Shown here: in pieces, positions 14,937 through 22,263 of the stretch
Layout of the letters: each line of letters starts with the position of its first letter
Numbering within the stretch: position 1 is the stretch's first letter
Assembly: GCA_001802655.1 (NCBI GenBank)
Contig: MGZO01000052.1
Location: 20,931-43,193 of the forward strand
Reading direction: 5' to 3'
Length of the DNA: 22,263 nt
DNA from: Hydrogenophilales bacterium RIFOXYD1_FULL_62_11
GTDB lineage: Bacteria > Pseudomonadota > Gammaproteobacteria > Burkholderiales > Thiobacillaceae
Made by a program: the position numbers and the translations under genes
Notes under the pieces: generated by a model
What the model was told of the DNA's origin: nothing
The model's input: the letters and a program-made list of their open reading frames with translations, nothing else
Database searches by the model: none

Positions 14937-15323
14937 ATGCTGAACGCATCGCTGCTTTCGATCATCGAAGAGGCGGGAGTGGGCGTGCTCATCCTGACCG
15001 AAGGGCTGGAACAGGACGAGTTTCTTGCCTCCAGCCTCACCCGCGCGGAAACCCAGCGTCAGGTCAAGGCCATCAGCGACAGCATTGCCAACCTCGCGCC
15101 GTCGGTATTGGACACGCTGGTCGAAGTGGACTGGGCGGGCTGGCATACCGTCGCGCGCCAACTGGGCGGCCCGGACAAGACAGCGGAACAGGACGCGCTG
15201 TGGTTCGCGGTGCGTTCCCTGGTGCCGGCCACGCTGATGTGGCTGCGCTTCTACCGCAAGGAGCAACCCGGGGTTTTCGAATGCAAGCCCAGCCTGTCCG
15301 GGATGAACGGGAGCGCGCCATGA
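14937..15323 (+). CDS. HepT/DUF86-like (HEPN-fold) protein without the catalytic Rx4-6H motif
   Basis: This 128-aa protein aligns by eye with DUF86/HepT HEPN proteins. 'LLSIIEEAGVGVLILTEGLE' and 'DEFLASSLTRAETQRQVKAI' match the 'LLDIxEAxxxIxxxTxGLxxeeFLxdxxT' start. 'DSIANLAPS' matches the 'GEAxxxLsPe' helix, and 'VDWAGWHTVARQL' with 'DALWFAVRSLVPATL' matches 'IPWxxIxGmRnxlvHxYF..VWxxVxxdLPxL'. In true HepT toxins the loop holds RN(x4)HxY; here R74 remains but no histidine or tyrosine follows, so RNase activity is unlikely. No MntA nucleotidyltransferase partner lies beside it. The start has a poor ribosome site, and the stop overlaps the AAA+ ATPase start by ATGA. It may act as an adaptor for the ATPase. 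Confidence 0.55.
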   Translation: MLNASLLSIIEEAGVGVLILTEGLEQDEFLASSLTRAETQRQVKAISDSIANLAPSVLDTLVEVDWAGWHTVARQLGGPDKTAEQDALWFAVRSLVPATLMWLRFYRKEQPGVFECKPSLSGMNGSAP

Positions 15324-17038
15324 ACCTGCAGATCGAGCGACCCTACGTCGAGGCCATGATCACGGCATTTCCGCGCCTCGCGCCGCTTCAGGATCAGTTG
15401 CGCTTCGGCAACAAGGTCACGCTGCCGTTCAGCCAGTTCTCCGGCATCGAGCTGGGCTTCCTCGGCAATCTCTATCGCGAAGCCGGCCCCGCGATGCGCA
15501 CGCGCGCGGCGCAACTCGCCACGCTGCAACAGGCGTTCGACGGCCAGGGCGTCCGCTTCGGCCCCGACGACGATCTCGAAATGCTGATGCCGGCGATCGC
15601 CGCCTATCTGATGACGGATGCCGTGCGCGGCTGGCTGTTCCGTCTGGATGTGGCGGACAAGCCGCTGGCCTACGTGGTCACCCGCCTCGACTACATCGCG
15701 TCGTCCAACGATGAAACCGGCAAGGTGGTGCTTGAGCTCAGGGCCAATGCCAAGGGCACGCTCGCCACCGCGGCTTTCCGTATTTCTGCCGCCGACATCG
15801 TCGGCAAGACGGTGGCGGAGATTCTCGCGGCCAAGGGTTTCGTGCGCGAAAGCGCCGAACTGATCGCCGCCTACGACGACAGCGTGGCGCGCTATTTCGA
15901 CTGGCGCGCCCAGTATGGCAAGCAGTTCTCCGCGCAGGGCACCGGCTTTTATGCCGAAGACCCGAGCGCGACCCACCGCGATACCGACTGGTCGCGCAAG
16001 GACGTGGTGGTGCTGTCCTCCGGCGGCGGTGCCACCCGGCTGGTGAACGACGAAGGCATCCTGAGCGCGCGCACCACCACGCTGGAAACGACCGGGGATA
16101 TTCTCGGCCCCTACCTGCGCAAGGCGGCGAAGAGCAATCAATACAATGCCGAAGCAGCCATCGGCGAAACCCAGGCGGCGATGCCCAAGGGGCTGTTCAC
16201 GCAACTGCCGGTGCACCCCTACATTTTCATGTTTCACCTCGACCTGCATCACTACCTGTGGGTGCACGTCGACGACATCGCGCCCTATGAATACCAGCCG
16301 GCCCTGAAGCAGAAGTTGATCCTGCCGCCGGAGCAGACCGACCTGATCGACATCCTGACCGCCGAGATGGACGTGCTGATGGACGACATCGTGGCCGGCA
16401 AATCCGGCGGCACCACGGTGCTGTGCGCCGGTCCCGCCGGGGTGGGCAAGACGCTGACCGCCGAGGTGTATTCGGAAATCATCCAGCGTCCGCTGTATCG
16501 CGTGCACTCCGGCCAACTGGGGCTCAACGTGGCCGCGATGGAGACCGCGCTCAAGGACGTGCTGACTCGGGCGCAGCGCTGGGGTGCCGTGATGCTGATC
16601 GACGAGGCCGATGTCTACATCAAGCGGCGCGACGACAACATCGCCATGAACGCCGTGGTCGGCGTGTTCCTGCGCGTGCTGGAATATTTCAACGGCCTGT
16701 TGTTTCTCACCACCAACCGGGTCGACGACATCGACGAGGCCATCGTTTCGCGCTGCATTGCCCTGATCCGCTATTACCCGCCCGATCACGACGCGCGGCG
16801 GCGGATCTGGCAGGTGATGCTGGAGCAGTTCGCGCTGGCGGTCGACGATGCCCTGCTGGACGAACTGGTCGCGCTGTTTCCCGGCGCCAGCGGCCGCGAC
16901 ATCAAGGGGCTGGCCAAGCTGGCCGCCAAGTTCTGCAACCAGAAGCAGGTTCCGCCCAGTGTCGAGGTGTTCCGGCGCTGCTCGATATTCCGCGGCATGG
17001 AACTGGAGCGGCCTGCGCAACAGCCTTGTTCCGTTTGA
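15320..17038 (+). CDS. AAA+ ATPase with unrecognised N-terminal region
   Basis: This 572-aa protein has a C-terminal AAA+ module: Walker A GPAGVGKT (371-378), Walker B VMLIDEAD (424-431), sensor 1 TTNR (464-467), a probable arginine finger in 'IVSRC' (R478) and sensor 2 'SGRDIKGL' (524-531). The sequence just before the module ('YIFMFHLDLHHYLWVHVDDI', then 'YEYQPALKQKLILPP') resembles that of fungal-type AAA proteins. Residues 1-290 match no domain I know; they contain helical and beta-rich stretches but no enzyme motif. The enzyme probably remodels a protein partner rather than DNA. The start at 15320 has GGGAGCG upstream, and its ATGA overlaps the HEPN-like gene. The next gene begins 20 nt downstream. 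Confidence 0.85.
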   Translation: MNLQIERPYVEAMITAFPRLAPLQDQLRFGNKVTLPFSQFSGIELGFLGNLYREAGPAMRTRAAQLATLQQAFDGQGVRFGPDDDLEMLMPAIAAYLMTDAVRGWLFRLDVADKPLAYVVTRLDYIASSNDETGKVVLELRANAKGTLATAAFRISAADIVGKTVAEILAAKGFVRESAELIAAYDDSVARYFDWRAQYGKQFSAQGTGFYAEDPSATHRDTDWSRKDVVVLSSGGGATRLVNDEGILSARTTTLETTGDILGPYLRKAAKSNQYNAEAAIGETQAAMPKGLFTQLPVHPYIFMFHLDLHHYLWVHVDDIAPYEYQPALKQKLILPPEQTDLIDILTAEMDVLMDDIVAGKSGGTTVLCAGPAGVGKTLTAEVYSEIIQRPLYRVHSGQLGLNVAAMETALKDVLTRAQRWGAVMLIDEADVYIKRRDDNIAMNAVVGVFLRVLEYFNGLLFLTTNRVDDIDEAIVSRCIALIRYYPPDHDARRRIWQVMLEQFALAVDDALLDELVALFPGASGRDIKGLAKLAAKFCNQKQVPPSVEVFRRCSIFRGMELERPAQQPCSV

Positions 17039-17058
17039 CGTTGCAACAGGAGAAACCC

Positions 17059-17352
17059 ATGCAAGCAAGCATCACCTTCGAAGGCAAACAGGTCGAGATG
17101 GCGACTGCGGACGAGATTGCCGCAGGCATCGCGGCGGCCCATGAAGCGTTCGCAGCACATGACGCCGACCCGCTGGCCTGTGCTGCGGCCATGGACAAGC
17201 TGGCGAAGAACGAGCCGCTGAACCACGACGAAGCCATGTTGTGCGTGATCTGGGAAACGGCCGAGGACAAGGCATTTCGTGCGGTCACCCTGAACTGGCT
17301 GGTGCGCGGCGAGATCGACATCTGGCTCGCCGTCAGCCCGGGCGTGCAATGA
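17059..17352 (+). CDS. Orphan small acidic protein (97 aa)
   Basis: The sequence is acidic and mostly helical, with an alanine-rich 'ADEIAAGIAAAHEAFAAHDA' and a C-terminal 'VTLNWLVRGEIDIWLAVSPG'. I recognise no family. The start at 17059 is supported by CAGGAGAAACCC just upstream; the frame is open earlier but only inside the ATPase gene. It begins 20 nt after the ATPase stop, and its own stop overlaps the next gene by ATGA, so it belongs to the same operon. No signal peptide or membrane helix, so cytosolic. Confidence 0.75.
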   Translation: MQASITFEGKQVEMATADEIAAGIAAAHEAFAAHDADPLACAAAMDKLAKNEPLNHDEAMLCVIWETAEDKAFRAVTLNWLVRGEIDIWLAVSPGVQ

Positions 17353-17516
17353 CCGTCGAGCAACTGATCGCGGCATTGCAACAGATGCCCGCAGAGGCGG
17401 TCGTGCTGCTCGAAGGCGATGCCGGCTATTCGCTGGTCGGCGGGCTGGGTTTCGAGGAAAACGGCAACGGCATGCCGGACGAAGTCATTCTGTTGCCGTC
17501 GATGGAAGACGACTAG
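17349..17516 (+). CDS. Orphan 55-aa acidic protein
   Basis: The start at 17349 overlaps the previous stop (ATGA). The peptide is 'MTVEQLIAALQQMPAEAVVL' followed by LEGDAGYSLVGGLGFEENGN and an acidic tail ending MEDD. The pattern 'L..LQ.MP.dA.V.l' followed by a short beta segment is common in small phage- and plasmid-type proteins of unknown function. It is too small for an enzyme; an adaptor or antitoxin-like role is only a guess. A 48-nt gap follows. Confidence 0.7.
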   Translation: MTVEQLIAALQQMPAEAVVLLEGDAGYSLVGGLGFEENGNGMPDEVILLPSMEDD

Positions 17517-17564
17517 CTGTACGTTTGGCATTACACATTCAACGCTGTATAGGAGCGCAAAGAC

Positions 17565-17873
17565 ATGGCAACCCACATCAAGACCACCGAGGACGGCCGC
17601 AAGCTGCAAGTGATCGGTCGCGCCGTTTTTCTGGACGGCGTGAAAGAGGCCGAGTGGCTCATTCCGGTCGTCCAGCACCCCAACTGGAAAGCCGTCCTCG
17701 AAGCGGTGCCCAAGGCCACCCACCTGGCCGGGCGCGTGCCGCTCACCTGGGATGAGGCGCTCGTCGCGCAGGCCGCGCTGAACGAAGCACGCGAGGCGTA
17801 CGAGAGCAGCCCGACCGGTATCGCCGAACGGCTGCGCCAATCGATCAACGTCGTCACCTCGATCCGCGATTGA
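17565..17873 (+). CDS. Orphan 102-aa protein
   Basis: I know no family for this protein. It opens 'MATHIKTTEDGRKLQVIGRA', continues with beta-like 'VFLDGVKEAEWLIPVVQHPN' and ends in a helical region ('WDEALVAQAALNEAREAYES'). No Cys, signal or membrane segment. AGGAG (17551-17555) lies 9 nt before the ATG. It is 48 nt after the 55-aa gene and 9 nt before the 104-aa gene, same strand. Confidence 0.75.
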   Translation: MATHIKTTEDGRKLQVIGRAVFLDGVKEAEWLIPVVQHPNWKAVLEAVPKATHLAGRVPLTWDEALVAQAALNEAREAYESSPTGIAERLRQSINVVTSIRD

Positions 17874-17882
17874 GTCGCCGAC

Positions 17883-18197
17883 ATGATCTACATCGTTGAA
17901 ATCCCCCACCAGAAACGCCCGCATGCCTGGTTTGCGTTCAACCGCGAGGACTTCGTGCTCAAGGTGCGCGCGACCCATGGAGCGAAAGTGGATCAGGCCG
18001 CAGCGGCCAATGAATTCGATGCCTGCGTCGCAGCGATGGCGCACGATCTCAAGGATTATCGCGTCCACCTCAGCGACGAGCTGGCGATCGGCGCGCTGCA
18101 GAGCGATCCGCTGTACGACAAGTACCAGGGGTTTTACGCACACATGGCCTTGCGCGAACAGCTGGTCGCGATGGAAGCGCTGGAGGACGATCTGTAA
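17883..18197 (+). CDS. Orphan 104-aa protein
   Basis: The protein starts 'MIYIVEIPHQKRPHAWFAFN', a beta-rich opening, followed by 'REDFVLKVRATHG' and a helical C-terminal half ending in an acidic tail (EALEDDL). No family recognised and no catalytic motif. It begins 9 nt after the preceding stop and ends 17 nt before the amine oxidase gene, consistent with one operon. Cytosolic by absence of a signal. Confidence 0.75.
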   Translation: MIYIVEIPHQKRPHAWFAFNREDFVLKVRATHGAKVDQAAAANEFDACVAAMAHDLKDYRVHLSDELAIGALQSDPLYDKYQGFYAHMALREQLVAMEALEDDL

Positions 18198-18214
18198 GGT
18201 GACGCAGGACAGCC

Positions 18215-19816
18215 ATGAATGAGCCAGCCATGATTCAGCCATCCAAAACTCAAATCGACATCGAGATCGCCATCGTCGGCGCCGGCCTGTGCGGCCTGGC
18301 GCTGGCGCGCACGCTGCGTGCGCGCGGCCAGTCCTGCCTGCTGTTCGAGGCGCGCACCCGGCTCGGCGGACGGATTCTGGGCGTGCGCAGTACCGGCGGC
18401 ATGGCGCTCGATCTCGGCCCGACCTGGTTCTGGCCCGAGTCCGAACCGCACATGGCCGCGCTGGTCGCGGAACTCGGTCTCGAGGCATTTCCCCAGCACG
18501 ACAGCGGCGCAGTGCTGCGCATGCGCGATCCCGAGAAAGATGCCGAAGCCTTCGATCAAGCCATCCATGGCGGCGCGCAGCGGCTGGGCGGAGGCATGGC
18601 TGGACTGGTGCAGGCCTTGTCCGGCAGCGTGCCTGCCGACACGCTGCGGCTGGGGCACGAACTGGTCGCGCTGACCGATGTGGGGGCGCATCTCGAATTG
18701 CGTTTTCGCAATCCTGCCGCCGCGGCCGAAACCGTGATCCGCGCGCGCCGCGTTGTGCTGGCCGTGCCGCCGCGTGTGCTGCTGGAAGGCGTGCGCTTCA
18801 CGCCCGCGCTCGATCCGCAACTGGTCGAGGCGATGCGCGCGACGCCCACCTGGATGGCCACCCAGGCCAAGGCCTTGATGGCGTATCCGCAGGCGTTCTG
18901 GCGCGCAGCCGGGCAGTCCGGTAATGCTTTCGTACGCCATGAGCGGGCGGTGCTGGGTGAAATTTTCGATGCCTGCGGCGGCAGCGACCCCAAGCAGGAC
19001 GGCGCGGCGCTCGGTGGCTTTGTGGCGATGAATCCGGAGCAGCGCACGCAATTCGAAATGGGCATGCCGATGCTGGTGCGCAGCCAGCTGGTGCAGCTGT
19101 TCGGCGAAGCCGCCGAACACGGCGAACTGCATCTGCACGATTGGGCCGGCGAAGCCCATACCTGCGCCGCGCTTGATCGCGCCGACCCCGCCAGCGACCC
19201 CGAGTATGGTCACCCCGCGCTGACGCGCAGCTGGTGCGGCGGCCGTCTGCTGTTCGGCAGCAGCGAAACCGCCCAGCACGGTGGCGGCCACATGGAAGGC
19301 GCGCTGGATGCCGCCCTGCGATTGCAGCATGCGCTGGCGCCGACGCGCGCGCCGCAGCCGGTTTCCGCGCTCAACGCGCACTGTATCGAGCGCTTCGCGG
19401 CGTGGGCGGACGGGCAGGGCGCACCCGCGCTCGCAGCCTACCAGCGCACACTGAACGAGCGGCTGTCCGGCCAGGCGCGTGAACAGCTCACCCACCTCAG
19501 CGTGCTGGCCAGCCTGGCCGAGACCTATGACGCAGCGCTGCAGCAGCTGGCCGGATTGCCATTCGACGCGAGCGGGTCGGTAGCGCAGCCCGGCTGGTCC
19601 GACCTCACCGCGCCGGTGCTCCTGCCCATGCATGGTTTCGGCACCCGCCTGCTCGACGCCGCCCTGCGCTTTAACCGGGGCTCCTGCGCCGTCTCCAACT
19701 TTCCCGCCGAGCACGCCCCGGAGCCGGCGTATGTCGAGGCGATCCAGCGCGACATGTACGCCGCCTGGCGCAGCTTCGTGCTGGCCGGCAACGCCATCCT
19801 GCTGCAAAAGTCTTGA
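18215..19816 (+). CDS. FAD-dependent amine oxidase-family protein
   Basis: This 533-aa flavoprotein has the Rossmann dinucleotide motif 'IAIVGAGLCGLALARTLRAR' (19-38), 'EARTRLGGRI' (45-54) as in monoamine oxidases, and the C-terminal FAD motif 'GSSETAQHGGGHMEGALDAA' (348-367). A second ~170-residue segment follows. No signal peptide, so cytosolic. The family oxidises amines, phytoene-like substrates or protoporphyrinogen; the substrate is unknown here. AGGA lies just before the ATG at 18215. It sits in the operon between the small orphans and a GST gene that starts 4 nt after its stop. Confidence 0.88.
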   Translation: MNEPAMIQPSKTQIDIEIAIVGAGLCGLALARTLRARGQSCLLFEARTRLGGRILGVRSTGGMALDLGPTWFWPESEPHMAALVAELGLEAFPQHDSGAVLRMRDPEKDAEAFDQAIHGGAQRLGGGMAGLVQALSGSVPADTLRLGHELVALTDVGAHLELRFRNPAAAAETVIRARRVVLAVPPRVLLEGVRFTPALDPQLVEAMRATPTWMATQAKALMAYPQAFWRAAGQSGNAFVRHERAVLGEIFDACGGSDPKQDGAALGGFVAMNPEQRTQFEMGMPMLVRSQLVQLFGEAAEHGELHLHDWAGEAHTCAALDRADPASDPEYGHPALTRSWCGGRLLFGSSETAQHGGGHMEGALDAALRLQHALAPTRAPQPVSALNAHCIERFAAWADGQGAPALAAYQRTLNERLSGQAREQLTHLSVLASLAETYDAALQQLAGLPFDASGSVAQPGWSDLTAPVLLPMHGFGTRLLDAALRFNRGSCAVSNFPAEHAPEPAYVEAIQRDMYAAWRSFVLAGNAILLQKS

Positions 19817-19820
19817 AGCC

Positions 19821-20435
19821 ATGAAGCTCTACATGACCCCCGGCTCCTGCACCACGGGTATCCACATTCTGCTGGAGGAGCTCGATCTGGCGTTCGAGGC
19901 CTACATCGTGAACCTGCCGGCAGGCGACCACACCAAACCCGAATACCGGGCGATCAACCCGAAGTCCAGCATCCCCACGCTGGTGCGCGACGACGGCTCG
20001 GCGCTCACCGAGTTTCAGGCGATCGCCTGGTGGCTGGCGCGCAGCTACCCCAAGGCCAAACTGCTTCCGGGCGATGCCGACGGTGAAGCGCACGTGATCG
20101 AGGCGATGGACTACGTGGTCGGCACAATTCACGGTCAGGGCTTTGCCCGCATCTTCACCACCGACACGTTCACGCCCAACCCGGCCGACCACGATGCGGT
20201 GAAGGCGCGCGGCCGTGAAATCGTCGGGCAGGGTTTCGCGATCATGAACGCGGCGCTGGCCGGCAGGGAATACGTGGCCGGCCCGTTTTCCATCGCCGAT
20301 GCGGCGCTGTTCTATGTGGAATTCTGGGCCGACAAACTGGCCATCGAGCTGCCCGAACACTGCCTCGCGCATTACCAGCGCATGCTGGCGCGCCCGGTGG
20401 TGCAGCGGGTGCTGCGCGAAGAGGGCTATCGCTGA
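19821..20435 (+). CDS. Glutathione S-transferase
   Basis: The 204-aa protein has an N-terminal thioredoxin-like domain ('MKLYMTPGSCTTGIHILLEE', cis-proline in 'PKSSIPTLVRDDGSALTEFQ') and a helical C-terminal domain with 'EYVAGPFSIADAALFYVEFW' typical of GST N-capping. It would conjugate or reduce substrates using glutathione in the cytosol. The start is taken at 19821, 4 nt after the amine oxidase stop; the open frame reaches back to 19632 inside that gene. Its stop overlaps the SelO start by one base (TGATG). Confidence 0.9.
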   Translation: MKLYMTPGSCTTGIHILLEELDLAFEAYIVNLPAGDHTKPEYRAINPKSSIPTLVRDDGSALTEFQAIAWWLARSYPKAKLLPGDADGEAHVIEAMDYVVGTIHGQGFARIFTTDTFTPNPADHDAVKARGREIVGQGFAIMNAALAGREYVAGPFSIADAALFYVEFWADKLAIELPEHCLAHYQRMLARPVVQRVLREEGYR

Positions 20436-21949
20436 TGCGCCCGCAGGAAGCATTGGTTCAACAAGAAGCGCCGAAGCCGGTCGGGCAGCTTCCGCTCGAC
20501 CCCTGCTATGCGGGCTTGAGCGACGTCTATCACACCGTGGTCTCGCCCACGCCCTTGCCGCATCCGCGCCTGGTGCATTTCAACGCAGCGCTCGCAGCGG
20601 AGTTGGGGATCGATGCCGGCGACCAGGCGCTGGTCGACATCCTGTCCGGCAACCGGCCGTGGCCGGCCTATGCGCCGGTCGCTTCCGTCTATGCCGGTCA
20701 TCAGTTCGGCGCCTGGGTTGACCAGCTCGGCGACGGCCGCGCGCTGACCATCGCGGAAATCCGCAAGCCGGACGGCGAGCGAGTCGAACTGCAGCTCAAG
20801 GGCGCGGGGCCGACGCCCTATTCGCGCGGCTCGGACGGCCGCGCGGTGCTGCGTTCGTCGATCCGCGAATACCTGTGTTCCGAAGCCATGCACGCCCTCG
20901 GCATTCCCACCACGCGCTGTCTCAGCCTGGTGGCCTCGCCCGAGCCGGTGCAGCGCGAAACGCTGGAAACCGCCGCCGTGGTGTGCCGCATTGCGCCCAG
21001 CTTCGTGCGCTTTGGCCAGTTCGAGTTCTTCTACCACCGCGGCCAGCACGCGCAGCTCGCGCCGCTGGCCGATCACGTCATCGCGCAGCATTTTCCGCAT
21101 CTGCTCGGGCAGCCGGACCGCTATGCGCGCTGGCTGGAAGAAGTGGTCGATCGCACCGCGCAGCTGATCGCGCAGTGGCAGACGGTGGGCTTCTGCCACG
21201 GGGTGATGAACACCGACAATTTTTCCATCCTCGGCCTCACCCTCGATTATGGCCCGTTCGGTTTCATGGACGCCTTCCGCCAGCACCATGTCTGCAACCA
21301 TTCCGATTACGAAGGCCGCTACGGCTACGACAGCCAGCCCCTGATCGGGCAGTGGAACTGTTCGCGCCTGTTGCAGGCCATGCTGCCGCTGCTGTCCGAC
21401 GATCAGGACGAAGCCGCCGCCATCGTCACCGCCATTTACGAGCGCTATTCCGCCACCTATTCGCGCGCAGCCCTGCGCCGCTGGGCCGGCAAGCTCGGGC
21501 TGCTCGAAGTGCGCGACGGCGACACCCGGCTGGTCAGCCAGCTGCTCACGTTGCTGCATCACGGCAAGAACGATTTCACCCGCAGTTTCCGGCTGCTGTC
21601 GCAGGTGCGTACCGATAGCGATGCGCCGGCCGTGGGCGTGCGCGACGAGATGGCCGACCCTGTGGCGTTCGATGCCTGGGTCGCAAGCTACCGCGCGCGG
21701 CTGCGCGCCGAGCAGAACACCGACGACGCGGCGCGCGCTGTGCGGATGAACCGGGTCAACCCGAAATACGTGCTGCGCAACCATCTGGCGCAGGCCGCCA
21801 TCGACCGCGCGCTGAACGGCGACGACAGCGAAGTCGCCACGCTGATGCGGCTGCTGAGCCGCCCCTACGACGAACAGCCCGGAATGGAACGCTACGCCGC
21901 CGCGCCGCCCGACGCCTTGCGTCATCTTGAAATCAGCTGTTCGTCGTGA
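20435..21949 (+). CDS. selO: Protein adenylyltransferase SelO (YdiU)
   Basis: The 504-aa pseudokinase transfers AMP to Ser/Thr/Tyr of redox proteins, as shown for E. coli SelO. Visible hallmarks are K122 in 'LQLKGAGPTPYSRGSDG', 'AVLRSSIREYLCSEAM' (137-152), the metal-binding 'HGVMNTDNFSILGLTLDYGP' (255-274; D261, N262, D271) and 'NRVNPKYVLRNHL'. The protein ends SCSS: the Cys at the antepenultimate position (C502) corresponds to the selenocysteine of human SelO. The start overlaps the GST stop (TGATG), and GTGA overlaps the next gene. Its place beside GST and the flavoprotein fits a thiol-redox operon. Confidence 0.96.
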   Translation: MRPQEALVQQEAPKPVGQLPLDPCYAGLSDVYHTVVSPTPLPHPRLVHFNAALAAELGIDAGDQALVDILSGNRPWPAYAPVASVYAGHQFGAWVDQLGDGRALTIAEIRKPDGERVELQLKGAGPTPYSRGSDGRAVLRSSIREYLCSEAMHALGIPTTRCLSLVASPEPVQRETLETAAVVCRIAPSFVRFGQFEFFYHRGQHAQLAPLADHVIAQHFPHLLGQPDRYARWLEEVVDRTAQLIAQWQTVGFCHGVMNTDNFSILGLTLDYGPFGFMDAFRQHHVCNHSDYEGRYGYDSQPLIGQWNCSRLLQAMLPLLSDDQDEAAAIVTAIYERYSATYSRAALRRWAGKLGLLEVRDGDTRLVSQLLTLLHHGKNDFTRSFRLLSQVRTDSDAPAVGVRDEMADPVAFDAWVASYRARLRAEQNTDDAARAVRMNRVNPKYVLRNHLAQAAIDRALNGDDSEVATLMRLLSRPYDEQPGMERYAAAPPDALRHLEISCSS

Positions 21950-22224
21950 GCGCCATGGCCATGCAAAGCGAGTCGGCAAGCGGCGTGGTGGTGGCGGAAA
22001 TGAACACCCACGCCTTCATGTTCAGAGGGGCAGGGCGCACCCGCGCCGCCGCCCGGGACGCCCTGCTGAACGCCTGGCAGGTGCATCGCAGCGCATTGCT
22101 GGCGCGCTACCCGGAGCGCGCCGACTCGATCCCGGAGGCCAGCGGAATGGAAGCGCATTTCAAAATATATTTTCTGGAATTCGACATGGATGCGGGTTAT
22201 CGCGATGGCGAACGCATCGCCTAG
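21946..22224 (+). CDS. Small hypothetical protein after selO
   Basis: The frame can start at GTG 21946 (overlapping the selO stop), ATG 21955 or ATG 21961, giving 92, 89 or 87 residues; no strong ribosome site decides it. A conserved-looking core is 'THAFMFRGAGRTRAAARDAL' followed by an acidic C-terminus ('KIYFLEFDMDAGYRDGE'). No family recognised. Overlap with selO makes it part of the operon, and it is the last gene before the window ends. Confidence 0.6.
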   Translation: MSAMAMQSESASGVVVAEMNTHAFMFRGAGRTRAAARDALLNAWQVHRSALLARYPERADSIPEASGMEAHFKIYFLEFDMDAGYRDGERIA

Positions 22225-22263
22225 CCAGGCCATATCGAGCCCTTTTCAATTCGAGACTCTTCA

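Noticed and set aside
15251..17068. 605-aa minus-strand frame over the AAA+ gene
   Set aside because: Antisense shadow of a high-GC gene with strong AAA+ motifs on the other strand.
17525..17553. TTGGCA-17-TATAGG promoter-like pair before the 102-aa gene
   Set aside because: Geometry is good, but the start site would fall about 5 nt before the ATG and remove the AGGAG ribosome site; likely chance within an operon.
20426..21979. 517-aa minus-strand frame over selO
   Set aside because: Antisense shadow; SelO motifs are unambiguous on plus.
1..22263. CRISPR arrays, tRNA/rRNA genes, insertion sequences
   Set aside because: No regularly spaced repeats, no cloverleaf or rRNA segments noticed, and no transposase frame; small inverted repeats seen are too short to be IS ends.

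Overview
The window is a GC-rich bacterial chromosome segment of betaproteobacterial character. This is inferred from gene content and style (MsrPQ, YbbA/YbbP-TesA-YchJ, FmdB, SelO, Tat- and Sec-exported proteins), not from a marker gene. I see no rRNA, tRNA, CRISPR array or intact mobile element.

Positions 1-4347 look like an envelope-stress module. On the minus strand (2188 down to 1) lie a 78-aa secreted protein, an AcfC-like periplasmic solute-binding protein, and a Tat-exported beta-propeller protein that runs off the window. Divergent from them are an ECF sigma factor and a single-pass membrane anti-sigma factor. The gene-free stretch between the two units (2189-2803) holds four GGAATAA boxes, three on plus and one on minus. 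A 24-codon leader ORF with a strong ribosome site overlaps the sigma start by ATGA. Immediately downstream are msrP and msrQ (4423-5987), the periplasmic methionine sulfoxide reductase pair, which suggests the module answers oxidative or chlorine stress.

Positions 6180-8523 hold an FMN reductase (plus) facing a minus-strand pair: an SDR oxidoreductase followed by an AraC/O6-methylguanine-DNA methyltransferase fusion. Positions 8683-12944 are the ybbP/ybbA export ABC module divergent from tesA, with ychJ coupled to tesA. Positions 13193-14735 are a patchwork: a 2OG-Fe(II) oxygenase with an uncertain 5' end, a frameshifted remnant of an HU gene, and an FmdB-type zinc-ribbon gene.

From 14937 to 22224 ten closely packed plus-strand genes form one probable operon. 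The first part is the least explained unit of the window: a HepT/DUF86-like HEPN protein lacking the catalytic Rx4-6H signature, start/stop-coupled to a 572-aa AAA+ ATPase with an unrecognised N-terminal half, then four small acidic orphan proteins (97, 55, 102, 104 aa). The chain continues into a FAD amine oxidase-family enzyme, a glutathione S-transferase, SelO (with the conserved antepenultimate Cys) and a short hypothetical. The HEPN-like/AAA+/small-protein block is the best candidate for an undescribed system.
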